Shown here one piece after another: positions 15,965 through 21,424 of a stretch of 22,154 nucleotides of DNA. The notes under the pieces are model-generated. The model worked only from the letters and a program-made list of their open reading frames with translations. It did not search any database and was not told the origin of the DNA. Source of the stretch: an uncultured Succinatimonas sp. (lineage in GTDB: Bacteria > Pseudomonadota > Gammaproteobacteria > Enterobacterales > Succinivibrionaceae); the NCBI GenBank assembly GCA_937896115.1, contig CALBLB010000018.1, positions 1-22,154 on the forward strand, given 5' to 3'. Each line of letters starts with the position of its first letter. Position 1 is the stretch's first letter. Position numbers and translations under genes: made by a program.

Positions 15965-17280
15965 GTCTGAATCCGCATCTTTACGCCATCACAGCTGGCG
16001 AAATCTCCGGAGATACCTTGGGCAGCGGGCTCATGCATGCCATAAAAAGGCTTGATCCCAAAGCAGAATTCATCGGTATAGGCGGTCCCAAGATGATCGC
16101 TGCCGGAATGCATTCCTATGCCGACATCAATACTTTGTCGGTAATGGGCATATCCGAGGTAATTTCTCATCTGGTCCCCATATTGAGAATAAGGCACAGG
16201 GTCGGTAAGCTCATCGCCGCCGCCCGGCCTTGTGTGATGGTGGGTATAGATTCTCCTGATTTCAATTTAAGTTTGGAACGCAGATTGCAATCTGCAGGGA
16301 TCCCTGCCATTCACTACGTCAGTCCTTCCGTGTGGGCCTGGCGCGAGGGGCGTTTGAAAAAGATCAAAGCTTCATGCAGTGAGGTTTTGTGTCTTTTGAA
16401 GTTCGAAAAAGATTTTTATGATCAGCACGGCATGAAAGCTGCCTACGTGGGGCATACCTTGGCCAATGCCATTGCACTTGACAACGATCAGGAAAGTGCC
16501 CGTGAGCGCATCGATCTTTATCGAACCAGCATAGAGCAGATAAAAGGCAAGATCATGGGGATACTCCCAGGATCAAGGGCCGGCGTCATTGAACATATGT
16601 TGCCTGTATATGCGCAGGCAGCCCGTTTGGTGCGTAAACAGATGCCGGATACGGTATTTATAAGTACGGTTCCTACCTATGAGTTAGCCTCCAAGGTAAA
16701 AGATCTCTGGCTTGAATACAGTCCTGATCTGTCGCTTACCGTTTATGTGGGCAGTACCCGTGACGTGATCGCTTCATGCGATGCTCTGTTGTTGACCTCA
16801 GGCACCGTGGCTCTTGAAACCATGCTGATAAATCGTCCTTTCTGCGTTGCCTACAAAGTTTCCGCGCTGACTGCGGCCATAGGCAGGAGGATGCTCAGAA
16901 TTTCAACCTATTCATTGCCTAACCTGATCGCCCGTACGACCCTGGTGCGTGAATTCATTCAGGAAAATTGTACTCCCGAGGCTTTGGCACATGAGATGTT
17001 GCAACTTCTGCGCTCTGATAATCTGGTGATGAAAGGACAGTTCAGGGCTGTTCATGAGCAGATGCGTATGCCTTCTGATTCTATAGCAGCACAAGAGGTG
17101 ATGAAGGTTATAGGTCGTGACGGAGGTAAAATCGAGGAGGCCGATGCGACGGTTGCTGCTCCTGAAGATGTTGAGCCTCAGGTGACGTTACCGGATCCAG
17201 ATGATATCAATGAGCCTGATTTTAAATCTGAGCCGGTGTTTGATCTGCATTTGGGAAAGGATCGTGAAGGCGGAAAATGA
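15961..17280 (+). CDS. lpxB: LpxB, lipid A disaccharide synthase, with acidic C-terminal extension (439 aa)
   Basis: Family 19 glycosyltransferase that joins UDP-2,3-diacylglucosamine and lipid X at the inner membrane. AGEISGDTLGSGLM opens the protein; VGIDSPDFN, IHYVSPSVWAWREGR, LLKFEKDFYD, LPGSRAG and LLTSGTVALE are conserved along the two Rossmann halves. The family core ends near residue 384 (EVMKVIG), as in E. coli (382 aa). Here 55 more residues follow, with 16 Asp/Glu against 6 Lys/Arg and no recognisable domain. ATG overlaps the lpxA stop by 4 bases, and the lpxB stop overlaps rnhB in the same ATGA way, so the tail is read in frame up to a coupled start and is not a sequencing run-on. 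Confidence 0.96.
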   Translation: MSLNPHLYAITAGEISGDTLGSGLMHAIKRLDPKAEFIGIGGPKMIAAGMHSYADINTLSVMGISEVISHLVPILRIRHRVGKLIAAARPCVMVGIDSPDFNLSLERRLQSAGIPAIHYVSPSVWAWREGRLKKIKASCSEVLCLLKFEKDFYDQHGMKAAYVGHTLANAIALDNDQESARERIDLYRTSIEQIKGKIMGILPGSRAGVIEHMLPVYAQAARLVRKQMPDTVFISTVPTYELASKVKDLWLEYSPDLSLTVYVGSTRDVIASCDALLLTSGTVALETMLINRPFCVAYKVSALTAAIGRRMLRISTYSLPNLIARTTLVREFIQENCTPEALAHEMLQLLRSDNLVMKGQFRAVHEQMRMPSDSIAAQEVMKVIGRDGGKIEEADATVAAPEDVEPQVTLPDPDDINEPDFKSEPVFDLHLGKDREGGK

Positions 17281-17924
17281 TCAAAAAAATTGTTTTTCCT
17301 CCTTTTGAATACCCGCTTGATCCTGCAGCCTATCCGGTATGCGGGGTTGATGAAGCAGGACGCGGCCCGTTGATGGGCGACGTGGTCGCAGGTTGCGTGA
17401 TCCTGGATCCCTTACGTGAAATCAAAGGGCTTGACGATTCAAAAAAATTATCTGAAAAAAAACGCAACCTGCTTGAAATCGAAATCAAATCCCGCGCTCT
17501 GGCGTGGGGAATAGGCTCGTGTTCAAGTGCGGAAATCGACCAGCTGAACATACTTGAAGCCTCTATGGAGGCCATGCGTCGTGCTTATGCTCAGGCTTGT
17601 AAAATGTTGGGACATGAGTGTAAGTTTATGCTGGTTGACGGTAACCGCGTGCCCAAGGGACTCAATGTTGAGGCAATGGCTGTGGTTAAGGGAGACTCCC
17701 GCGTCAAAGAGATCTCGGCTGCCTCGATTTTGGCTAAAGTGGAACGCGACAGACGTATGTATGCGCTCGATGCTCAGTATCCTGAGTACGGTTTTAGAAA
17801 ACATAAAGGTTACCCTACGGCGGCGCATCTTTTGGCATTGCGTGATCTGCCCATACTTGACTGCTATCGCAGAAGCTATGCTCCGGTGCGTCGTATACTG
17901 CAACAGCGCGGTGAAATGATTTAA
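17277..17924 (+). CDS. rnhB: Ribonuclease HII (215 aa)
   Basis: Nicks RNA in RNA/DNA hybrids, especially at single misincorporated ribonucleotides. The catalytic set is complete: D25 and E26 in CGVDEAGRGP, D121 in LVDGNR, D140 in KGDSRVKEISAASI. GLDDSKKLSEKKR is the family segment after the active site. Length is slightly above E. coli (198), due to an N-terminal extension of about 15 residues. ATG overlaps the lpxB stop. In E. coli and Vibrio the next gene would be dnaE; here accA follows after 39 bases. Confidence 0.96.
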   Translation: MIKKIVFPPFEYPLDPAAYPVCGVDEAGRGPLMGDVVAGCVILDPLREIKGLDDSKKLSEKKRNLLEIEIKSRALAWGIGSCSSAEIDQLNILEASMEAMRRAYAQACKMLGHECKFMLVDGNRVPKGLNVEAMAVVKGDSRVKEISAASILAKVERDRRMYALDAQYPEYGFRKHKGYPTAAHLLALRDLPILDCYRRSYAPVRRILQQRGEMI

Positions 17925-17929
17925 AGATT

Positions 17930-17947
17930 GCCGCATGTAACTGCGGC
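17930..17947 (+). repeat. Hairpin between rnhB and accA
   Basis: GCCGCA, loop TGTAAC, TGCGGC: a perfect 6-bp stem followed by TTC. It occupies the spot where dnaE lies in related genomes. Too weak in T to be a good terminator. Confidence 0.45.
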
Positions 17948-17963
17948 TTCAACGGTGAGAATT

Positions 17964-18932
17964 ATGAACGACATGGAATATCTGGATTTTGAAAAACCTA
18001 TTGCCGATCTCGTCGACCATATCGAAGAGCTAAAACGTCTTAGTAAAGATATGAGTTCAGGCTCAGACGTGGATCTCACCAAAGAGCTCAGAGCTTTGGA
18101 AAAGAAAAATGAAACTCTTACTAAAAAGATCTTCGGCTCTTTAAGTGCTTGGCAGATCTCGCAACTTTCCCGTCATCCCCGTCGTCCTTATACCTTAGAT
18201 TATATCGAAAGGATCTTTACCGATTTTAGAGAGTTGTCAGGTGATCGTGCCTTTGCCGATGATCGTGCCATCGTGGGAGGCCTTGCGCGTTTAAACGGCA
18301 TGCCGATCATGGTTATAGGTCAGCAAAAAGGACGTGACATTCGCGAACGTACTTTGCGCAATTTCGGTATGCCTCGTCCGGAAGGCTATCGCAAGGCAGC
18401 CAGATTGATGCGTATGGCTGAAAAGTTCCATATTCCTTTGGTTACTTTTATCGATACTCCGGGTGCTTATCCAGGAGTAGGGGCAGAAGAGCGTTCACAA
18501 GCAGGCGCCATTGCGGAAAATTTGAAGCTGATGTCCGATTTACGCATTCCCGTGGTTTGTACCGTGATAGGTGAAGGCGGATCAGGAGGAGCGTTGGCCA
18601 TAGGTGTCGGTGATCGCGTCAATATGTTGCAATACTCAACATACAGCGTGATCTCCCCGGAAGGCTGTGCGTCCATTTTGTGGAAGAGTGCCGACAAGGC
18701 ACCTCTTGCTGCAGAGGCTTTAAACTTTACCGCTCCGCGTCTTAAACAACTTGGTCTTATCGATAATGTTGTTCCCGAAGCCCTGGGCGGTGCTCATCGC
18801 GATTATGACGTTACGGCTGCAAATCTTAAGCAAAGACTGGTAACGGATCTTAATGAATTGCTCAATTTGCCTTTGGACAGACTTATCGAGCAACGTTTTA
18901 CCCGCATTATGCATTACGGTTACTGTGATTAA
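17964..18932 (+). CDS. accA: Acetyl-CoA carboxylase carboxyltransferase subunit alpha (322 aa)
   Basis: With AccD forms the carboxyltransferase that moves CO2 from biotin-AccB to acetyl-CoA, giving malonyl-CoA for fatty-acid synthesis. LDFEKPIADL opens the protein; SRHPRRPYTLDY, FGMPRPEGYRKA, TFIDTPGAYPGVGAEERSQA and VIGEGGSGGALAIGVGD form the crotonase-fold acyl-CoA site with its oxyanion glycines, and YSVISPEGCASILWKSADKA follows. Length equals the family norm (E. coli 319). ATG 17964 has GGTGAG 4 bases upstream; another ATG at 17973 is possible. The end overlaps the probable tilS start. Confidence 0.97.
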   Translation: MNDMEYLDFEKPIADLVDHIEELKRLSKDMSSGSDVDLTKELRALEKKNETLTKKIFGSLSAWQISQLSRHPRRPYTLDYIERIFTDFRELSGDRAFADDRAIVGGLARLNGMPIMVIGQQKGRDIRERTLRNFGMPRPEGYRKAARLMRMAEKFHIPLVTFIDTPGAYPGVGAEERSQAGAIAENLKLMSDLRIPVVCTVIGEGGSGGALAIGVGDRVNMLQYSTYSVISPEGCASILWKSADKAPLAAEALNFTAPRLKQLGLIDNVVPEALGGAHRDYDVTAANLKQRLVTDLNELLNLPLDRLIEQRFTRIMHYGYCD

Positions 18933-20262
18933 ATCAAAAGCTCAGGATCTCGTCGATGCCATGGCGCGTCGCATTATTGATGAGATCCGTCCTCCACGTG
19001 TGGTTATAGGCCTTTCAGGCGGCGCGGATTCAACTTTAGCCTTGTTGATCTGCAGAAGAGTTCGTGATCTTTGTCCTGCTTGTTTCGTACAGGCAGTGCA
19101 TTGTATTCACGGTTTGGATGCTGACGATCCGGTGTGGCTTGCTCACTGTCAAAAATTGTGCCGTCGGGTAGATGTGCCGCTGAAAACTCCTAAGTTGCAC
19201 ATAGTGTACGGTAACGGCAGATCACCTGAAGAAGTGTCTCGTAGTGAACGTTACGGTGCGCTTTTGCGTGAATTAAAAGGCGGAGCATTGGTGCTTGGAC
19301 ATCAGGCCGATGATCAGTGTGAAAATTTCTTCCTGGCCTTAAAGCGCGGATCCGGTCCGCACGGATTGTCGGGCATGCGTTTTATGACGCAGGATGAGAG
19401 AGGAATAATTTTAAGGCCTTTGCTAGGGCTTACCAAAAAACAGATAGAAGAAATCATTAAAGCGCTGGGATTCGATTTTGTTTACGATATTTCAAACAGT
19501 TATCTTAAGTTTGAACGTAATTTCATAAGACTAAAAGTCTTGCCGCTTATCAAAGAGCGTTTTCCTTCCATAGAAAAAGCGGTTTTGCGCTCTCAAAAAC
19601 TGTGTGCTTATGAGCATGATCTGGCCATGCGTTATGCAAAACCGGTCTTTGAAAGTGTTTTTAATGCAGATGATCCGAAGTTGCCGAGATTTGATTTTTC
19701 CAAGCTGAATTTGGATGACGAAGCGCTCATGCTTACTTTGTTGCGCATGTTTTGGATGAGCATGCTGACTTTGCCGCCGGAACTAGACGTGCTCAAGAGC
19801 TCTTTAAATCTCATGCGTATAAGTGCGGATCAAAACGGGCTGGTTAAGCATGAGGGAGTGGAGTTAAGACGCTATAAAAACAGTCTGTATCTTATGAATC
19901 CCTGTATTTTTCCAGCTCGTCAGTGTTTTACGCTCAAGTCAGATCAGAGTTTGCACCTTGGTGACTTTGTATATACCCTGCAAAGTTCTTCTGGCAAAGA
20001 GGCCTTCTCCGTTGACGGAGACTTTGTGATCCTTGATTTTGATCTCAAAGGATCTCAAAAAATAAAACCCCTTCATCGAGCACATGCTCGTGAGATTAAA
20101 AAACTGCTGTCAGAATACGCAGTGCCGTATTTTTTGCGTCAACAGCAGTGTCTGGTGAAAGAGCCTTCAGGAAGGATCCTAGCGCTCGGTGATCGATGCG
20201 CCTGTGTCAGAGCTGAGCCTTCACGGCAGAGCTTTGTGCTAAAAATTCAAAGAGCAGGATAA
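18925..20262 (+). CDS. tilS: TilS, tRNA(Ile)-lysidine synthase (about 445 aa)
   Basis: Converts C34 of the CAU-anticodon tRNA-Ile to lysidine so that it reads AUA. The PP-loop ATP site SGGADST is at residues 31-37 for a GTG start at 18925; VLGHQADDQCENFFLALKRG and LRPLLGLTKKQI follow in the N-terminal domain, and the C-terminal TilS domain is present (KPLHRAHAREIKKLL and PYFLRQQQCLV). Length matches E. coli (432). The start is uncertain: GTG 18925 overlaps accA by 8 bases with no strong site; ATG 18961 would leave too little before the PP-loop strand; longer in-frame starts inside accA are unlikely. It is linked to the unusually high AUA use of the neighbouring genes. Confidence 0.94.
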   Translation: MIKSKAQDLVDAMARRIIDEIRPPRVVIGLSGGADSTLALLICRRVRDLCPACFVQAVHCIHGLDADDPVWLAHCQKLCRRVDVPLKTPKLHIVYGNGRSPEEVSRSERYGALLRELKGGALVLGHQADDQCENFFLALKRGSGPHGLSGMRFMTQDERGIILRPLLGLTKKQIEEIIKALGFDFVYDISNSYLKFERNFIRLKVLPLIKERFPSIEKAVLRSQKLCAYEHDLAMRYAKPVFESVFNADDPKLPRFDFSKLNLDDEALMLTLLRMFWMSMLTLPPELDVLKSSLNLMRISADQNGLVKHEGVELRRYKNSLYLMNPCIFPARQCFTLKSDQSLHLGDFVYTLQSSSGKEAFSVDGDFVILDFDLKGSQKIKPLHRAHAREIKKLLSEYAVPYFLRQQQCLVKEPSGRILALGDRCACVRAEPSRQSFVLKIQRAG

Positions 20263-20297
20263 AAAAATGCCCGAGGCTTATTGAGCATCGGGCTTAT
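20261..20297. terminator. Hairpin terminator after tilS, stronger on the minus strand
   Basis: GCCCGAGGC (20269-20277) and GCATCGGGC (20285-20293) pair with one mismatch around a 7-base loop. On the plus strand only TTAT follows. On the minus strand the same stem is followed by A and seven T, which is a much better intrinsic terminator. It therefore ends tilS and may also end a leftward transcript. Confidence 0.65.
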
Positions 20298-20509
20298 AAA
20301 GAATTGGGATTTTATATGAGGAAGAAATCAGGCTGCCAAAATCTTTTTCATATACCTCTTAGAGATCTTCTTTTAAAAAAAGTTCAAAAATTTTTCAATT
20401 TTTTTTAGGAAAGTTGCGTTGAGAGTTTGCAAGCTGTTTTAAACGACACCTTCTTTGAGGGTTGCGTAACCGGATTTCCCTGATGAAAAGGTAAAAAAAT
20501 TTAAAACAC
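20298..20509. other. AT-rich intergenic stretch
   Basis: Apart from the possible leftward minigene at 20328-20351 there are long A and T runs (20370-20407) and a small GGTT/AACC palindrome (20460-20471). I find no gene of normal length on either strand. Confidence 0.5.
20328..20351 (-). CDS. Possible 7-codon minigene or leader peptide (MKKILAA)
   Basis: On the minus strand AAGAGG (20360-20355), three bases, then ATG and codons for MKKILAA and TGA. The terminator at 20293-20261 follows 34 bases after the stop, and an AT-rich stretch with TTGAAA lies upstream (about 20400-20395). The peptide looks like the first residues of a secretion signal, so it may be a leader peptide, a decayed small lipoprotein gene or chance. 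Spacing of the ribosome site is short. No family is recognised. Confidence 0.25.
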   Translation of the reverse strand: MKKILAA

Positions 20510-20538
20510 TTGTGCTTTGAGAAAAAATAAGTTAGCAT
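20510..20538 (+). promoter_or_regulatory. Candidate sigma-70 promoter for an intergenic RNA
   Basis: TTGTGC (20510-20515), a 17-base spacer, then TAGCAT (20533-20538). The -10 lies within a perfect palindrome GTTAGC-ATAG-GCTAAC (20531-20546), which could be an operator. The predicted start is about 20545. Confidence 0.45.
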
Positions 20539-20544
20539 AGGCTA

Positions 20545-20678
20545 ACAGTGAGTTGACTGATACGGAGATCTTTTCCTGACTTTCCCCGGACAGCAAGCAA
20601 ACTTCTCACTATTTGCATGTGTTTTTGCACGGGAGCAAGCCCGGGCGGTATTCTTAAGCGAATGCCGCTTTTTTTTTT
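20545..20678 (+). ncRNA. Candidate novel small RNA (about 134 nt)
   Basis: A stand-alone unit with promoter (above), a structured body and a strong terminator. AGTGAG (20547-20552) pairs with CTCACT (20605-20610), enclosing a pyrimidine-rich stretch CTTTTCCTGACTTTCCCC (20570-20587) that could pair with ribosome-binding sites. A second hairpin is CGGG-AGCAAG-CCCG (20630-20643), and the terminator stem follows directly. The 10-T tail suits an Hfq-bound RNA. It does not match 4.5S, 6S, tmRNA, RNase P RNA, GcvB, Spot 42 or the FMN riboswitch as I know them. No open frame with a ribosome site is seen inside. Confidence 0.45.
20645..20678 (+). terminator. Strong intrinsic terminator of the candidate small RNA
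   Basis: GCGGTATTC and GAATGCCGC pair over 9 bp (one U-G pair) around loop TTAAGC, followed by ten T. This is the strongest rightward terminator in the window. No annotated plus-strand gene lies between it and the tilS terminator, which implies a separate transcript. Confidence 0.85.
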
Positions 20679-20833
20679 ATATTGGGCAATAGTTACCAAG
20701 CATTGTGTTGAATTGTCAGAAGTTTTTATAAAGCAGAGGCACCAAAACCACAGCAATTGAATTTTGTTGCTGATCGCTAATTGGCAGTTTAACGGGAATG
20801 GAGCTGAATATTACGGATGAGGAGTTGTTAGGT
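20679..20833. other. Intergenic stretch between the small RNA and rpsT terminators
   Basis: A CAGCAA/TTGCTG inverted repeat (20751-20772, 10-base loop) and a 13-codon frame (20798-20839) are the only visible structure. Neither can be assigned a role. Confidence 0.4.
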
Positions 20834-20862
20834 AAATAAAAACCCCGCTTTGATGCGGGGTT
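20834..20862 (-). terminator. Intrinsic terminator of rpsT
   Basis: Read on the minus strand: AACCCCGC, loop ATCAAA, GCGGGGTT, then TTTATTT. It begins 18 bases after the rpsT stop. The stem is symmetric, so it may weakly stop rightward transcription as well. Confidence 0.85.
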
Positions 20863-20880
20863 ATAAGGATCTGACTTAAA

Positions 20881-21144
20881 TTAAGCCATAGCCTTGACCA
20901 AAGCAGAGAGCTTGCTCTTGGCACGGGCAGCCTTATTCTTATGAATGAGACCTTTGCCGGCAGAACGGTCGAGAATAGACTCAGCTTTAACGAAAGCAGC
21001 CTTGGCAGCTTCCTTGTCACCGGTGGCAACAACTTTGGCGACATTCTTAACTAAAGTGCGCATCTTGGAACGTGCAGCGACATTGTGCTGACGTGCCTTT
21101 TCGGCGATAACCACGCGCTTCTTTGCAGATTTAATATTAGGCAC
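20881..21144 (-). CDS. rpsT: 30S ribosomal protein S20 (87 aa, GTG start)
   Basis: S20 binds 16S rRNA early in 30S assembly. PNIKSAKKRVV, EKARQHN and GKGLIHKNKAARAKSKL are family hallmarks; length equals E. coli (87). The start is GTG 21144, with CAGGAG 6-7 bases upstream; the longer frame to an ATG at 21189 adds 15 residues not found in the family. E. coli rpsT also uses a non-ATG start (TTG), which is tied to its autogenous control, so the GTG may be functional. It diverges from ribF, as in E. coli. Confidence 0.97.
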   Translation of the reverse strand: MPNIKSAKKRVVIAEKARQHNVAARSKMRTLVKNVAKVVATGDKEAAKAAFVKAESILDRSAGKGLIHKNKAARAKSKLSALVKAMA

Positions 21145-21205
21145 AGATAGCTCCTGATAAATTACAAAATTGCCACATTCCATATACACGGTGGCACTGA
21201 ACGCA

Positions 21206-21216
21206 GTATTCTACCA
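21206..21216 (-). promoter_or_regulatory. Extended -10 promoter of rpsT
   Basis: On the minus strand TGGTAGAAT ends at 21208, followed by ACTGCG. It matches the rpsB promoter's TGCTAGAAT. The -35 is weak (TTTAAA) with an A/T-rich upstream region. A start near 21201 leaves a leader of about 57 bases. Confidence 0.6.
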
Positions 21217-21352
21217 GTTAAAAAGCCTTTTTTAAAGGGTAAATGTGAGAATAACGGATGAAGCGTTTAAAAAAATGCAGATCGTTTTGAACGAAGCGGG
21301 GAGTTGAGATGCTGCCTATGCATTAAATGTAAGAAATGTATCACGTATCAAG

Positions 21353-21358
21353 TATAAT
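21353..21358 (+). promoter_or_regulatory. Candidate -10 of ribF
   Basis: A perfect TATAAT, with no clear -35 at 16-18 bases upstream. A start near 21365 gives a leader of about 60 bases that contains the hairpin at 21373-21388. Confidence 0.45.
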
Positions 21359-21372
21359 GACGGTTTTAGCGT

Positions 21373-21391
21373 AGGGAAGATTTTCCCTTTT
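21373..21391 (+). terminator. Possible attenuator hairpin in the ribF leader
   Basis: AGGGAA, loop GATT, TTCCCT, then TTT. A 6-bp stem with a short T run lies between the candidate ribF promoter and the start codon. Too weak to call a full terminator. Confidence 0.35.
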
Positions 21392-21424
21392 CGGTGAATG
21401 TTAACAAAACGGCAGTTGAGGCAA

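Noticed and set aside
20510..20680. tRNA or riboswitch at the small RNA locus
   Set aside because: No cloverleaf arms or TTCGA loop, and no FMN, TPP, cobalamin or SAM riboswitch core; the downstream plus-strand gene is far away behind a strong terminator.
20798..20839. 13-codon frame MELNITDEELLGK just before the rpsT terminator
   Set aside because: It reads like protein but has no spaced ribosome site (CGGGA touches the ATG) and no upstream coding frame (TGA at 20771). Probably chance.
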